A stretch of 64,000 nt of DNA from Sphingopyxis solisilvae (GTDB lineage: Bacteria; Pseudomonadota; Alphaproteobacteria; Sphingomonadales; Sphingomonadaceae): positions 1 to 64,000 of the forward strand of contig NZ_JADKYM010000002.1 in the NCBI RefSeq assembly GCF_015475875.1. The letters run 5' to 3'. The notes beneath the pieces are model-generated. The model did not search any database. It saw only the letters and a program-made list of their open reading frames with translations, and was not told the origin of the DNA. Every line of letters begins with the position of its first letter. Positions within the stretch are counted from its first letter, which is position 1. Shown in pieces: positions 33,947 to 44,443 of this stretch. A program made the position numbers and the translations under genes.

Positions 33947-34729
33947 GTGGCCCGATCGTCCGATATCGCGCTTGCCAATCGCTTGGCCGACGCCGCAGGC
34001 GCCGCGATCCGTCCACTGTTCCGTTCAAATTGGACCCACGAGGCGAAAGCCGACGCGTCGCCGGTGACCGAGGCTGATCGCGCCGCCGAGGCCGCGATGC
34101 GCCGCCTGCTCGACGCCGAGGCGCCGCGCGATGGGATCATCGGAGAGGAATATGGTGCCGAGCGCCCTGATGCCGCGCGCCAATGGGTGCTCGACCCGAT
34201 CGACGGCACGGTCAGCTTCATGGCCGGGCGGCCGATCTTCGGCACCCTGATCGCGCTGTTGCAGGACGGCTGGCCGGTGCTGGGCATCATCGACCAGCCG
34301 ATCGCGGGCGAACGCTGGATCGGGGCGGTCGGACAGCCGACCTTGTTCAACGGCGAACCAGCGCGCGCGCGAAGCTGTCGCACGCTCGGCGACGCGGTGC
34401 TCGCAACCACTGGGCCGCAATATTTCGACGATCATGACGCCGAACATTTCATGGCGCTCGCCGCCAAGACCGCGCACAAGCGCATGGTCTTTGGCGGCGA
34501 CTGCTATAATTATGGTCTGCTGGCGAACGGCCACATCGATCTGGTCGTCGAGGCAGGCCTCAAGCTCCACGACTTCGCCGCGCTGGCACCGATCGTCGAG
34601 GGTGCGGGCGGGACGATGTGCGACTGGAACGGCGACCCGCTCAGCGCCGAAAGCGCGGGCCATGTCATCGCGCTGGGCGATCCGGCGCGGCTCGAGGATG
34701 TGATCGAAGGCCTCGCCTGCCATCATTGA
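33947..34729 (+). CDS. hisN: Histidinol-phosphatase HisN-like / inositol monophosphatase family
   Basis: This 260-residue Mg-dependent, Li-sensitive-type phosphatase has metal ligands in GEEYG (Glu), LDPIDGT (Asp, Asp) and KLHDFAALAPIVEGAGG (Asp). The HD in place of WD in that last motif and the SFMAGRPIFGTLIALL segment fit the HisN group that dephosphorylates histidinol phosphate in alphaproteobacteria. The start is a GTG immediately after the cupin stop. Inositol-phosphatase activity is an alternative, since the families overlap. Confidence 0.85.
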   Translation: MARSSDIALANRLADAAGAAIRPLFRSNWTHEAKADASPVTEADRAAEAAMRRLLDAEAPRDGIIGEEYGAERPDAARQWVLDPIDGTVSFMAGRPIFGTLIALLQDGWPVLGIIDQPIAGERWIGAVGQPTLFNGEPARARSCRTLGDAVLATTGPQYFDDHDAEHFMALAAKTAHKRMVFGGDCYNYGLLANGHIDLVVEAGLKLHDFAALAPIVEGAGGTMCDWNGDPLSAESAGHVIALGDPARLEDVIEGLACHH

Positions 34730-34805
34730 GCCGCAGCGCGCGCACCTGTGCGCCCGCAGCGCTTGCATTTCATTGCGATTCCCCCTAAGCGCCCCGCTTC
34801 CGATT

Positions 34806-34840
34806 GTGTCGGCTGGCGACAAGGGCTGCCAGGCCGACAC
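34806..34840 (+). promoter_or_regulatory. rpmI-rplT leader hairpin
   Basis: GTGTCGGCTGGC (34806-34817) pairs with GCCA-G-GCCGACAC (34828-34840). This is a 12-bp stem with one bulged G and a 10-nt loop, ending 26 nt before the rpmI ATG. No U-run follows. Its place fits an autoregulatory ribosomal-protein leader, as known for L20 in other phyla; binding is not shown. Confidence 0.5.
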
Positions 34841-34866
34841 CAAACGGACTTCCAAAGGAGACCAAA

Positions 34867-35070
34867 ATGCCCAAGCTGAAGACCAAGAGCGGTGTGAAGA
34901 AACGCTTCAAATTCACCGCCACGGGCAAGGTGAAGCACGGCGTTGCCGGCAAGCGCCACCGCCTGATTTCGCACAATGCCAAATATATCCGCACCAACCG
35001 CGGCACGAGCGTGCTCAGCGATTCGGACGTGGCCCATGTGCGCCTCTGGGCGCCCTACGGCCTGAAGTAA
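34867..35070 (+). CDS. rpmI: 50S ribosomal protein L35 (bL35)
   Basis: This 67-residue basic protein begins [21 protein letters not shown] and has the family core [16 protein letters not shown]. It is preceded by AAAGGAG at good spacing. It is co-transcribed with rplT 13 bp downstream. infC, which often heads this operon, is not present here, so the operon starts with rpmI behind a leader hairpin. Confidence 0.97.
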   Translation: MPKLKTKSGVKKRFKFTATGKVKHGVAGKRHRLISHNAKYIRTNRGTSVLSDSDVAHVRLWAPYGLK

Positions 35071-35083
35071 GGAGCGCTAGACC

Positions 35084-35449
35084 ATGTCACGCATCAAACG
35101 CGGCGTCACCACGCGCGCCAAGCACAAACGCGTATTGGAACAGGCGAAAGGCTATTATGGCCGTCGCAAGAACACCATTCGTATCGCCAAGCAGGCGGTC
35201 GAAAAGGCCGGCCAATACGCCTATCGCGACCGCAAGGTTAAGAAGCGGAGCTTCCGCGGCCTGTGGATCCAGCGCATCAACGCGGCGGTCCGCGCCGAAG
35301 GCCTGACCTATTCGCAGTTCATGCACGGCGTGAAGCTGGCCGGAATCGATCTCGACCGCAAGGTCATGGCCGACCTCGCCATGAACGAAGGCGGCGTCTT
35401 TACCGCGATCATCGCACAGGCGAAAGCGGCGCTGCCCAAGGCAGCGTAA
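35084..35449 (+). CDS. rplT: 50S ribosomal protein L20 (bL20)
   Basis: This 121-residue protein matches L20 throughout: [26 protein letters not shown] at the N-terminus (not quoted in full) and [25 protein letters not shown] in the middle. It binds 23S rRNA early in 50S assembly and represses its own operon in several bacteria. A strong terminator follows, so pheS is mostly transcribed separately or by read-through. Confidence 0.97.
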   Translation: MSRIKRGVTTRAKHKRVLEQAKGYYGRRKNTIRIAKQAVEKAGQYAYRDRKVKKRSFRGLWIQRINAAVRAEGLTYSQFMHGVKLAGIDLDRKVMADLAMNEGGVFTAIIAQAKAALPKAA

Positions 35450-35473
35450 CGCTCCGGCGGACAAGCCAGTTAC

Positions 35474-35506
35474 AAAGGGGCGGTTCCGCAAGGAGCCGCC
35501 CCTTTT
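35474..35506 (+). terminator. Rho-independent terminator after rplT
   Basis: GGGGCGG (35477-35483) pairs with CCGCCCC (35496-35502), extended inward by TTCC/GGAG around a GCAA tetraloop, and is followed by TTTT. Flanking AAA/TTT extend the stem. It is placed 27 bp after the rplT stop. Confidence 0.85.
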
Positions 35507-35621
35507 GCATCGCCCGTCGCGGGGTTGACCCGCTCGCACCATCCGGTGCAAGCGGCACCCCGGATGGCGAATGGAACATGCGGTGGCGCGCGGGGTGCCC
35601 GTCATCGCCGCAGGACAAACG

Positions 35622-36719
35622 ATGATGAGCAATTATCAGGCGATGCAAGCCCGGCTGGCGGCAGACATTGCGGCAGCGGAAGATCTCGACGCCCTCGAAG
35701 CCCTGCGCGTCATCGCGCTCGGCAAGGCGGGCAGCATCACGGCGCTGCTCAAATCGCTCGGCGCCATGACCCCCGATGAGCGGCAGGCGCAGGGGCCGCA
35801 GATTCACGCGCTGCGCGAGACGATCACCGCTGCGCTCGCCGAACGCAAGGCGGCGCTCGATGCCGCGGCGCTCGACATCAAGCTCGCCGCCGAGGCGATC
35901 GACATGACCCTTCCCGCCGATGCCGCGCCGAAGGGCAGTGTTCATTCGGTCAGCCAGGTGATGGACGAACTCACCGAAATCTTTGCCGACATGGGCTTTG
36001 CCGTCGCCACCGGTCCCGAGATCGAGGATGACTGGCACAATTTCACCGCGCTCAACATTCCCGAAACGCATCCGGCGCGCGCGATGCACGACACCTTCTA
36101 TTTCCCCGACGTGGACGCCGAGGGCCGCGCAATGTTGCTGCGCACCCACACGTCGCCGGTGCAGATCCGCACGATGATGAACCAGGAGCCACCGATTCGC
36201 ATCATCGCCCCCGGCCGTGTCTATCGCAGCGACAGCGATGCGACGCACACGCCGATGTTTCACCAAGTCGAAGGTCTCGTCATCGACCGCGGCATCCATA
36301 TGGGACACCTCAAATGGACGCTCGAAACATTCCTGAAGGCCTATTTCGAGCGCGACGACATCGTCCTGCGGCTGCGCCCGAGCTATTTCCCCTTCACCGA
36401 ACCGTCGGCGGAAGTCGATGTCGGCTATAAACAGGAAAAGGGTCGCCGGATCGTCGGCGGACATGGCGACGATGATGGCCATGCGTGGATGGAGCTGCTC
36501 GGCAGCGGGATGGTCAACCGCCGCGTGATCGCGAACTGCGGGCTTGATCCCGACGTGTGGCAGGGCTTTGCCTTTGGCGTCGGGGTCGATCGGTTGGCGA
36601 TGCTGAAATATGGCATGGACGATCTGCGCGCCTTCTTCGACGGCGACCTGCGCTGGCTGGCGCATTATGGGTTCGGCGCGCTGAGTGTTCCCACGCTGAG
36701 TGGGGGGATTTCGGCATGA
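35622..36719 (+). CDS. pheS: Phenylalanyl-tRNA synthetase, alpha subunit
   Basis: This 365-residue class II synthetase subunit has the N-terminal coiled-coil that contacts tRNA (residues 1-90). Motif 2 lies in the region [23 protein letters not shown] (in two halves), and motif 3 is [14 protein letters not shown]. The SPVQIRTM block is typical of PheS. Two adjacent ATG codons are possible starts; AGGA lies 6 bp before the first. The tail overlaps pheT by 4 nt (ATGA). There is no visible Phe-rich leader peptide upstream. Confidence 0.96.
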   Translation: MMSNYQAMQARLAADIAAAEDLDALEALRVIALGKAGSITALLKSLGAMTPDERQAQGPQIHALRETITAALAERKAALDAAALDIKLAAEAIDMTLPADAAPKGSVHSVSQVMDELTEIFADMGFAVATGPEIEDDWHNFTALNIPETHPARAMHDTFYFPDVDAEGRAMLLRTHTSPVQIRTMMNQEPPIRIIAPGRVYRSDSDATHTPMFHQVEGLVIDRGIHMGHLKWTLETFLKAYFERDDIVLRLRPSYFPFTEPSAEVDVGYKQEKGRRIVGGHGDDDGHAWMELLGSGMVNRRVIANCGLDPDVWQGFAFGVGVDRLAMLKYGMDDLRAFFDGDLRWLAHYGFGALSVPTLSGGISA

Positions 36720-39103
36720 AGATCACCCTCGACTGGCTCCGCGAGCATCTGGACGGCGATTTCACCGTCGAAGATGTCGTCGCCACGCTCAACCGCATCG
36801 GTCACGAAGTCGAAGGCGTCGAGAATCCCGCCGACAAGCTGGAGGGCTTCCGCGTCGCGCGCGTGCTGACCGCCGAGAAACATCCGCAGGCCGACAAATT
36901 GCAGGTGCTGACCGTCGACACCGGCGACGGTGGCGCACCACTGACCGTCGTGTGCGGCGCCCCCAATGCGCGCGCCGGGCTGGTCGGCGTGCTCGGCCTG
37001 CCCGGCGCGGTCGTGCCCGCGAACGGCATGGAGTTGAAGGTCGCCGCGGTGCGCGGGGTCCAATCGAACGGCATGATGTGCTCGTCGCGCGAGCTCGAGC
37101 TCGGCGACGATCATGACGGCATCATCGAACTGCCCGAGGATGCGCCCGTCGGCACCAGCTTCGCCGATTACAGCGGCGCGGGCGACCCGGTGATCGACAT
37201 TTCGATCACCCCGAACCGGCAGGATTGCATGGGGGTGCGCGGGATCGCGCGTGACCTCGCCGCCGCCGGGCTCGGCACGCTGAAGCCGCTCGACGTCCCG
37301 ACGATCATCGGCGAGGGCGCGCCCGCAACCGAAATCCGCACCGACGATCCCGAAGGCTGCCCCGCTTTCTATGGCCGCACGATCAGCGGCGTCACCAACG
37401 GCATCGCCCCCGAATGGATGCGCCGCCGATTGGAAGCGGTCGGGCAGCGGTCGATCTCGGCGCTTGTCGACATCAGCAATTATGTGATGTTGGACCTCGG
37501 CCGCCCGAGCCATATCTATGACCGTGCCAAGCTGACCGGGCCGCTCGTCGCGCGGCGCGCAAAGGCGGACGAGACGCTTACCGCGCTCAACGGCAAGGAT
37601 TACACGCTCACCGACACGATGACGGTGATCGCCGACGATAGCGGCGTCCACGACATCGCGGGCATCATGGGCGGCGAGCATTCGGGGTGCAGCGAAGCGA
37701 CGAGCGACGTGCTGGTCGAGGTCGCGTACTTCACCCCCGAACGCATCGCGCTGACTGGACAGGCACTGGCGCTGACCAGCGACGCGCGCAGCCGTTTCGA
37801 GCGCGGGGTCGATCCGGCGTTTCTGGACGACGCGACCGCGATCGTCACCGCGCATGTGCTGGCGATCTGCGGCGGCACACCCTCGGCGGTCACCCGCGCC
37901 GGGACGCCGCCCGCCGAGGTGAAGATGGTCGATTACGACCCGACGCTGTCGGCGACGCTGGGCGGTATCGCGATCGCGCCCGAGCGGCAGCAGGAAATCC
38001 TGACCGCGCTGGGCTTCACCGTCATCGAACAGGGCGGCCGCTGGCAGGTTCAGGTGCCGAGCTGGCGCCGCGACATCGACGGCGCCCCCGATCTGGTCGA
38101 GGAGGTCACGCGCATCACCGGGTTCGACGCAATCGCGTCGGTGGCTCTGCCGCGCACCGATGGGGTGGCCAAACCGACCGCGACCCCCGAACAGATGCTG
38201 GAGCGGCGTATGCGCCGCGCCGCGGCCGCCGCAGGCTTCCATGAAGCGGTGACCTGGTCATTCATCAGTGACCGTGATGCGGCGCCGTTTGGCGGCGGCG
38301 ACTGGTCGCTCGCCAATCCGATCAGCGAAGATCTGAAGGTCATGCGCCCGTCGCTGCTCCCCGGCCTGCTCGCCGCGGCGCAGCGCAACCAGAACCGCGG
38401 CGCGGCCAGCATCCGCCTGTTCGAAATCGGCCGCCGCTATCTGGCCGATGCCGAGCATCCGACGCTGGCGGTGCTTATGGCGGGCGAGAAGCGCGCGCGC
38501 GGCTGGCAGGCGGGCAAGGCGGCGGCGTTCGATGCGTTCGACGCCAAAGCCGCAGCGCTGGCACTGCTCGACGCCGCGGGCGCACCCGCCGACCGTTTGC
38601 AGGTGATGGAAGCGGTGAGCGAGGGCCAAATCTGGCATCCCGGCCAGTCGGCCACCCTGCGGCTGGGGCCCAAGGCGGTGCTCGCCGAATATGGCGCGCT
38701 CCACCCGCTGCTGACCCGCCATTTCGACGTCGACGGCCCGGTGATGGCGGTGCAGATCTTCCTCGATGCCATTCCCGCCAAACGCGCGAGCGGCCCGGCG
38801 CGCGCGGCCTTCACCCCGCCCACGCTGCAATCGGTGCGCCGCGACTTTGCGTTCCTGGCCCCGACGAGCCTGACCGCCGCCGAGCTGGTGCGAGCGATCC
38901 GCGGTGCCGACAAGGCGGCCATCGTCGATGCTCGTTTGTTCGACCGCTTCACCGGGCAGGGCGTGCCCGAGGGTCATGTGAGCCTGGCGGTGGAGGTCGA
39001 ATTGCAGCCGGTCGAGAAGAGCTTCACCGATGCAGAGCTGAAGGCGATCGCCGACAAGGTGGTGGTGGCGGCAGCGAAGGTGGGGGCGGTGTTGCGGGGG
39101 TAG
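36716..39103 (+). CDS. pheT: Phenylalanyl-tRNA synthetase, beta subunit
   Basis: This 795-residue subunit has the EMAP/tRNA-binding domain ([15 protein letters not shown], about residues 57-71), B3/B4 editing domain, B5 domain, the catalytic-like core and the C-terminal anticodon-binding ferredoxin-like domain ([12 protein letters not shown]). Length and order are standard. It forms the heterotetramer with PheS and charges tRNA-Phe. The start overlaps the pheS stop. Confidence 0.96.
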   Translation: MKITLDWLREHLDGDFTVEDVVATLNRIGHEVEGVENPADKLEGFRVARVLTAEKHPQADKLQVLTVDTGDGGAPLTVVCGAPNARAGLVGVLGLPGAVVPANGMELKVAAVRGVQSNGMMCSSRELELGDDHDGIIELPEDAPVGTSFADYSGAGDPVIDISITPNRQDCMGVRGIARDLAAAGLGTLKPLDVPTIIGEGAPATEIRTDDPEGCPAFYGRTISGVTNGIAPEWMRRRLEAVGQRSISALVDISNYVMLDLGRPSHIYDRAKLTGPLVARRAKADETLTALNGKDYTLTDTMTVIADDSGVHDIAGIMGGEHSGCSEATSDVLVEVAYFTPERIALTGQALALTSDARSRFERGVDPAFLDDATAIVTAHVLAICGGTPSAVTRAGTPPAEVKMVDYDPTLSATLGGIAIAPERQQEILTALGFTVIEQGGRWQVQVPSWRRDIDGAPDLVEEVTRITGFDAIASVALPRTDGVAKPTATPEQMLERRMRRAAAAAGFHEAVTWSFISDRDAAPFGGGDWSLANPISEDLKVMRPSLLPGLLAAAQRNQNRGAASIRLFEIGRRYLADAEHPTLAVLMAGEKRARGWQAGKAAAFDAFDAKAAALALLDAAGAPADRLQVMEAVSEGQIWHPGQSATLRLGPKAVLAEYGALHPLLTRHFDVDGPVMAVQIFLDAIPAKRASGPARAAFTPPTLQSVRRDFAFLAPTSLTAAELVRAIRGADKAAIVDARLFDRFTGQGVPEGHVSLAVEVELQPVEKSFTDAELKAIADKVVVAAAKVGAVLRG

Positions 39104-39199
39104 GCCCCTGAAAGTCCGCCGTTTATCGAAGGCGACTGGACAAGGATGGCGTGGCGCGGAACGCGCCAATTCTGGAATAGCTTTTGTCACGGAGGGAAC

Positions 39200-39511
39200 A
39201 TGGCGCTCGAGCTTCGTCCGAATTGCGAATATTGCGACCGCGACTTGCCGATCGATGCTGTGGACGCACATATTTGCACCTATGAGTGCACATATTGCGC
39301 CGATTGCGTCGACAATATCCTGTTCAATGTCTGCCCGAATTGCGGCGGCGGATTTGTGCCGCGGCCGATTCGTCCCGCGAACGAATGGCGCCCCGGCGTA
39401 TCACGCGTCCACCAGCCGCCATCGACGCAGCGCCGTAAGGTAAGCTATGACGCCGAGAATATTCGCGCGCATTCGCTCCGCCTGCGCGACATTCCGCCCG
39501 AGCAGCGCTGA
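39200..39511 (+). CDS. DUF1272 zinc-ribbon protein
   Basis: This 103-residue protein begins MALELRPNCEYCDRDLP and carries eight cysteines within about 40 residues, arranged as CxxC pairs (CEYC, CTYECTYC, CADC, CPNC). This is the DUF1272 signature and surely binds zinc. The C-terminal half is basic and probably disordered. It is preceded by GGAGGG. The function of the family is unknown. The gene stands alone, 96 bp after pheT, and is convergent with the SDR gene. Confidence 0.87.
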   Translation: MALELRPNCEYCDRDLPIDAVDAHICTYECTYCADCVDNILFNVCPNCGGGFVPRPIRPANEWRPGVSRVHQPPSTQRRKVSYDAENIRAHSLRLRDIPPEQR

Positions 39512-39512
39512 T

Positions 39513-39552
39513 CGCACACAGCCGGTTCGGTAGCGACGTTGCCGTGTGTGCG
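39513..39552. repeat. Stem-loop between convergent genes
   Basis: CGCACACA (39513-39520) pairs with TGTGTGCG (39545-39552) across a 24-nt loop. There is no T-run, so it is at best a weak bidirectional terminator between the DUF1272 gene and the convergent SDR gene. Confidence 0.45.
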
Positions 39553-39589
39553 CTGTGGATCGGGCAGGGAGCGAAGATGGGGTTGGCCA

Positions 39590-40369
39590 TCAAACCGTCG
39601 GGATCGTGCCGCCGTCGATCACATATTCGGTGCCCGTGATCGCCGCGGCGCGGTCCGATGCGAGGAAGGCGATCAGGTTGGCGACATCTTCGGGCTTTGC
39701 CGGGCGGCCGAGCGGAATGCCGCCGAGCGAGTTCATGATGATCGCCCTGCCGCCTTCATAATCGGTCCCCGCGTCGCGCGCGATGCGTTCGGCGAGCTGC
39801 ACCGATGCTTCGGTCTCGATCCATCCCGGGGCGACGCGGACGACGCGCACCCCCTTTGGCGCGACCTCTTTCGACAAGGCTTTGCTGTAGGTCGAAAGCG
39901 CCGCCTTGGCCGCGGCATAGCCGGTCGTTGCTTCCGGTAAGGGCAACTGGCGCTGAATCGAGGAGACATGGACGACGACGCCAGATCCCTGCGCGGCCAT
40001 CGCCGGGACCAGCGCCCGGTCGAGCCGGACGGCGGGGAACAGGTTGAGCGCAAGCTCGCGATCCCAATGCGCGTCGCTCAGCGCGGCAAAACCACCGCCC
40101 GGCGCCGACGACCCGCCGAGCATGTGGACGAGAATGTCGATGCCGCCGAGGCGTTCGTGCACCGCGGCAGCGGCGCGCTCGCATCCTTCGGCGGTCGTCA
40201 GGTCGGCGGCGATGAACAGGGGGTCAGCCCCGGAATCGGACGCGTTCCGGGCGACGGTGAGCACCGTCGCGCCGAGTTCGCGGAGCAGGGCGGCGGTTGC
40301 CTTGCCCGCGCCCTTCGTGCCCGAGGTGACGAGCGCGCGCTTGCCGGCGAGCGACAGAAAGCCGGTCAT
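39590..40369 (-). CDS. Short-chain dehydrogenase/reductase (SDR)
   Basis: This 259-residue classical SDR has the nucleotide-binding [10 protein letters not shown] (variant of TGxxxGxG, residues 15-24), a NAG-equivalent HMLGG, catalytic Ser in VSSIQ, Y-A-A-A-K ([10 protein letters not shown]) and the C-terminal [16 protein letters not shown]. It is a cytoplasmic NAD(P)-dependent oxidoreductase of unknown substrate. It overlaps the NTF2-like gene by 4 nt and is divergent from a LysR regulator, which probably controls both. Confidence 0.92.
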   Translation of the reverse strand: MTGFLSLAGKRALVTSGTKGAGKATAALLRELGATVLTVARNASDSGADPLFIAADLTTAEGCERAAAAVHERLGGIDILVHMLGGSSAPGGGFAALSDAHWDRELALNLFPAVRLDRALVPAMAAQGSGVVVHVSSIQRQLPLPEATTGYAAAKAALSTYSKALSKEVAPKGVRVVRVAPGWIETEASVQLAERIARDAGTDYEGGRAIIMNSLGGIPLGRPAKPEDVANLIAFLASDRAAAITGTEYVIDGGTIPTV

Positions 40370-40689
40370 GGCCGAATCTCCAGTTCGGCGATGCGACCGT
40401 CGGCGAGCGTAAAATGATAGGTGAGGACAGCCGGGCTGGTCGGGAAATTGCCCGTCACCGTGGCACGAACGCTGATCCGGTCATCCGCGAGCTCCGCCTC
40501 GAATGGCGCCGCCTGATGGGCATATTGCTGCTTGGCGTCGCGCCACCAGGCATCGATCTGGTCGTGCCCGCGGTACGAGTGCCCTTCATCTTTCACGAGC
40601 GCATCGGGGGCGAAGGCCGCCATCAGGGCGGCGCCGTCGCCGCGCTGGTCGGCGTCGAAATAGGTTTGAACGGGATGAGGCAATTGCAT
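40366..40689 (-). CDS. Nuclear transport factor 2-like (SnoaL-like) protein
   Basis: This 107-residue cone-shaped alpha+beta-fold protein has the SnoaL/NTF2-like pattern: [24 protein letters not shown] (residues 7-30, not quoted whole), [11 protein letters not shown] and [20 protein letters not shown]. Such proteins act as small enzymes or ligand-binding partners. It is the first gene of the pair with the SDR (ATGA overlap) and divergent from LysR. Confidence 0.85.
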   Translation of the reverse strand: MQLPHPVQTYFDADQRGDGAALMAAFAPDALVKDEGHSYRGHDQIDAWWRDAKQQYAHQAAPFEAELADDRISVRATVTGNFPTSPAVLTYHFTLADGRIAELEIRP

Positions 40690-40787
40690 GACGAGTCTCC
40701 GATCTTGGGCTTGCTTCCCATCTAAGCGCGCGGCATCATCCGCATAAGTGGGCTAATGTTGGATGTTCTGATGAAGAAATCGGGATA

Positions 40788-41687
40788 ATGACACAACTTG
40801 CACTGCGCGATTTTGACGCCGTGCTAGCGGTTGCGCGGCGCGGATCGTTCCGGCAGGCGGCCGTTGACCTTGGCCTGTCGACGACCGCGCTCAGCCACAT
40901 GATCGCGCGGATCGAGGCCGAACTGGGCGTGCGGTTGTTCAACCGCACCACGCGCAGCGTCGCGCTGACCGACGCGGGCCATATTTTCGTCGATCGGATC
41001 GGCCCGTCGCTGCTCGACGTTCGCGAGGCGATCGAGATTGTCCGGGCGCGCGGCGAAACGCCATCGGGGACGCTGCGTATCAACGCGCCGCCGTTTGCGG
41101 CGCGATCGGCGCTGGCGGCGCTGATCCTGGACTATACGCGTCGCTACCCGGACGTGCATGTCGATGTGGTGGCTGACGGGCGGCTGGTCGATATTGTCGC
41201 GGAAGGGTTCGATCTGGGGGTGCGGGTCGAGTCACTGGTCCCCACCGACATGATCGCGCTGTCGCTGGGCGAAGCGCAGCGTTTTGCCGTCGTCGCGTCG
41301 CCCGACTATCTTGCTGCGCATGCGCCGCCGCGTGTTCCCACCGATCTTGCCACCCATGCCTGCATCCGCGTGCGCCTGCCCGACGGCGGGCTTTATCGCT
41401 GGTATTTCGAGAATGGCGCCGAGACGGCACAGATCGACGTGAGCGGCCCGATGACCATCGACGATGTGACGATCGCGCGCGCGGCGGTGGTTGCGGGTGT
41501 GGGGGTCGGATTCTTTTTCGAACAGGATGTGATCGCCGACATCGAGGCGGGGCGGCTCGTCCGCCTGCTCGACGACTGGACCCCAGCGTTTCCGGGGGTC
41601 GCGCTCTATTATCCGGACCGCCGTCATCCTTCAGCCGCTCTGGCGGCGTTTCTGGCGCTGGCACGCGAGCTGGGGCGCAAGACCTAA
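40788..41687 (+). CDS. LysR family transcriptional regulator
   Basis: This 299-residue regulator has the N-terminal winged helix-turn-helix ([20 protein letters not shown], then [20 protein letters not shown], residues 6-48) and a C-terminal periplasmic-binding-protein-like effector domain. It probably controls the divergent NTF2-like/SDR pair, the usual LysR arrangement with 98 bp between. The stop codon overlaps the convergent glnD stop. The inducer is unknown. Confidence 0.92.
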   Translation: MTQLALRDFDAVLAVARRGSFRQAAVDLGLSTTALSHMIARIEAELGVRLFNRTTRSVALTDAGHIFVDRIGPSLLDVREAIEIVRARGETPSGTLRINAPPFAARSALAALILDYTRRYPDVHVDVVADGRLVDIVAEGFDLGVRVESLVPTDMIALSLGEAQRFAVVASPDYLAAHAPPRVPTDLATHACIRVRLPDGGLYRWYFENGAETAQIDVSGPMTIDDVTIARAAVVAGVGVGFFFEQDVIADIEAGRLVRLLDDWTPAFPGVALYYPDRRHPSAALAAFLALARELGRKT

Positions 41688-44443
41688 GCCGCCACCGCCT
41701 CCTCGCTCGCGCTCGTCGCCGCTTCGAGCAAGCGTTTCTCCAGCGACTTCACCCGCGCTGCGCTGTCGATCTTGTCGCCGATCAGGTCGGTGACATAGAA
41801 GGTATCGACCGCGCGTTCGCCATAGGTGGCGACGTGGGCGCTGTGGACCGTCACCTTCGACTGGAACAGCGCATAGGCGAGCTGGTTGAGCAGCGCGGGG
41901 CGGTCCTGTGCGTTGACCTCGATCACGGTGAAGCGGTTCGATGCCTTGTTATCGACGAAGACATTGGGGGCGATGCGGAAAGCTTCGGCGCGGGTGCGCG
42001 GGAGGGCGCGGGCTTCGAGTTTGGGGAGCAGTTTCTGGCGGTTGGCGAGCGCGTCCTCGATCGCGCGGGTCAGTCGGCCGATCTGCCCCGGCTCGTCGAA
42101 CGGGCGACCGATCGGGTCCTGCACCAGAAAATTGTCGAGCGCGAGACCGTCGCGCGTCGTGTGGATACGCGCGTCGATGATGTTGCCGCCGGCCAGGTGA
42201 ATGCCCCCCGCGATGCGATAGAAGAGCCCCGGATGGTCGGCGGCAAGCACCATCACCAAGGTCGCGCCGCGATCGTCGTCGGGGACCGCGGCGATGTGCA
42301 GCGGCGCGTCGCCCGCCTGCCGGATATGGACGAGATTGGCGGCGATGACCTCGACCGGCTCGGCGATCCAATAGCTTTCGGGCAGGCGCTTTGCGACCTT
42401 GTCGAAGGTTTTCTGGTCGAAGCCGAATTGCGCCGCGACCGCTTCCTTCTTGCTGGCGATGCGTTGTTCGCGGCCCTTTTGCTTGTGGCCGAGGCGCAGC
42501 ACTTCTTCGGCGGCGTCGTAGAGTTCGGTGAGCAACTGCCGTTTCCAGCTGTTCCATACCCCGGGCCCGACCGCGCGAATATCGACGACGGTGAGGACGA
42601 GGAGCAGGCGGAGGCGTTCGGGGCTTTGCACTTGTCCGGCGAAGTCGAGGATCGTCTTGAAATCGGCGAGGTCGCGTTTGAATGCGGTCGCCGACATGAG
42701 GAGATGATAGCGCACGAGCCACGAGACGGTCTCGGTCTCCGCCTCGCTCAGCCCCAGCCGCGGGCAGACGCGCAGCGCGAGTTCGGCGCCGAGCACACTA
42801 TGGTCGCCGCCGCGCCCCTTGGCGATATCGTGCAGCAGCACCGCGACATAGACGACGCGGCGCGAATGGATCTGGTCCATGATCGCGGTCGACAGCGGAT
42901 GATCGTCCTTGAGCCGCCCCTGTTCGATATCGGACAGCAGGCCGATGGCGCGGATCGTATGCTCGTCGACGGTGTAGTGATGATACATGTCGAACTGCAT
43001 CTGCGCGACGACGCGGCCGAAATCGGGAACGAAGCGGCCGAACACCCCAGCCTCGTTCATCCAGCGCAGCACCGTTTCGGGATCGCGTGGGGACGTCAGC
43101 ACGTCGAGGAACAGCGCGTTGGCGCGCGCGTTGCGCCGCACCCCCTGCGTCTCGATCAGCTTCGCCTCGTGCCGCGCCTGCCGCATCGCCTGCGGATGGA
43201 TTTCGAGGGCGTGCTTGTCGGCGAGCGCAAAAATCTCGACCAGCCGCACCGGGTCCTGCTGAAAAAATTTGTCGTCGGGCAGCGCGAGGCGGCCGCGGTC
43301 GAGGACGAAGCCATTGAGCTTGCCGGGACGCCGCCGGATCGTCGGCAGAAAGCGCCGCCCGCGCGCCGCCATCTGGTCGTCGAGATGCGCGAGGAAGGTG
43401 CCGGTCAGGTCGCCGACGCTTTTCGCGTGGAGGAAATAGAGCTGCATGAAGCGCTCGACTGCGCTTTTGCCGGGGCGGTCGGCGAATTGCATGCGCGCGG
43501 CGATCTCGCGCTGGAAATCGAAGGTCAGCCGGTCCTCGGCGCGGCCCGCGAGGGTGTGGAGGTGGCAGCGCACCGCGAGCAGGAAATTTTCGGCGCGCGC
43601 AAACTGGCGAAGCTCGCGCGCCGAGAGCAATCCGGCGTCAACGAGCTCGGGCACGGTGCGCACGCGGTGGATGAACTTACCGATCCAGAACAGCGTGTGG
43701 AGATCGCGCAGCCCCCCCTTTCCTTCCTTCACATTGGGTTCGACGACATAGCGCGAATCGCCCATGCGCTTGTGCCGCTCGTCGCGCTCGGCGAGCTTGT
43801 CGGCGACGAAGGCGCGCGCGTTGCCCGCGACGACCTCGGCATCGAACCGCGCTGAGGCCTGATCATAAAGTTCGCGGTCGCCCCAGATGAAGCGGCCTTC
43901 GAGCAACGCGGTGCGGATCGTCAGGTCGTCCTTGGCGGCGCGGACCATTTCGTCGATCGAGCGGCTGGAATGGCCGACCTTCAGCCCGAGATCCCACAAC
44001 GTGTACAGCTGCGCCTCGATCACACTTTCGGTCCAGCTCGTCTGCTTGAACGGGGTGAGAAAACCGATGTCGATGTCGCTGTATGGCGCCATTTCGCCGC
44101 GGCCATAGCCGCCAACCGCGATCAGGGTGATCCGCTCGCCCGACGATTTATTGCCCGAAGGATAGAGGTGGCCGACAGTGAAGTCGTGGCTGAGGCGGAC
44201 GATCTGGTCGATCAGGAAGGCGGTGGCGCTGGCGGCGAGGCGGCCCGACGAGGGGTGCGCGAGCAGCCGCCGCTCGATCTCTGCCCGCCCGTCGTCCAGC
44301 GCGCTCTTAAGCAGCGCGACCATCGCGCGGCGGCGGGCACCGGCGTCCTGCGCTTCGGCGGCGATCGCGTCGAGCCGGTCGGCGAGAGCGCGGCGATCGA
44401 TGATCGCGCGGCGCTGTTCGAGCTTGTCGAAGATGTCGCTCAT
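41684..44443 (-). CDS. glnD: [Protein-PII] uridylyltransferase / uridylyl-removing enzyme
   Basis: This 919-residue bifunctional nitrogen sensor has an N-terminal nucleotidyltransferase domain with GGYGRGEMAPYSDIDI (111-126, metal Asp 123 and 125), a central HD domain (YHHYTVDEHT and LLHDIAKGRGGDHS) and two C-terminal ACT domains (TLVMVLAADHPGLFYRI; TVIEVNAQDRPALLNQL). It uridylylates PII under nitrogen limitation and removes UMP in excess glutamine. The ATG overlaps the mutS stop (ATGA). An upstream open frame would run into mutS and is rejected. Confidence 0.96.
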   Translation of the reverse strand: MSDIFDKLEQRRAIIDRRALADRLDAIAAEAQDAGARRRAMVALLKSALDDGRAEIERRLLAHPSSGRLAASATAFLIDQIVRLSHDFTVGHLYPSGNKSSGERITLIAVGGYGRGEMAPYSDIDIGFLTPFKQTSWTESVIEAQLYTLWDLGLKVGHSSRSIDEMVRAAKDDLTIRTALLEGRFIWGDRELYDQASARFDAEVVAGNARAFVADKLAERDERHKRMGDSRYVVEPNVKEGKGGLRDLHTLFWIGKFIHRVRTVPELVDAGLLSARELRQFARAENFLLAVRCHLHTLAGRAEDRLTFDFQREIAARMQFADRPGKSAVERFMQLYFLHAKSVGDLTGTFLAHLDDQMAARGRRFLPTIRRRPGKLNGFVLDRGRLALPDDKFFQQDPVRLVEIFALADKHALEIHPQAMRQARHEAKLIETQGVRRNARANALFLDVLTSPRDPETVLRWMNEAGVFGRFVPDFGRVVAQMQFDMYHHYTVDEHTIRAIGLLSDIEQGRLKDDHPLSTAIMDQIHSRRVVYVAVLLHDIAKGRGGDHSVLGAELALRVCPRLGLSEAETETVSWLVRYHLLMSATAFKRDLADFKTILDFAGQVQSPERLRLLLVLTVVDIRAVGPGVWNSWKRQLLTELYDAAEEVLRLGHKQKGREQRIASKKEAVAAQFGFDQKTFDKVAKRLPESYWIAEPVEVIAANLVHIRQAGDAPLHIAAVPDDDRGATLVMVLAADHPGLFYRIAGGIHLAGGNIIDARIHTTRDGLALDNFLVQDPIGRPFDEPGQIGRLTRAIEDALANRQKLLPKLEARALPRTRAEAFRIAPNVFVDNKASNRFTVIEVNAQDRPALLNQLAYALFQSKVTVHSAHVATYGERAVDTFYVTDLIGDKIDSAARVKSLEKRLLEAATSASEEAVAA

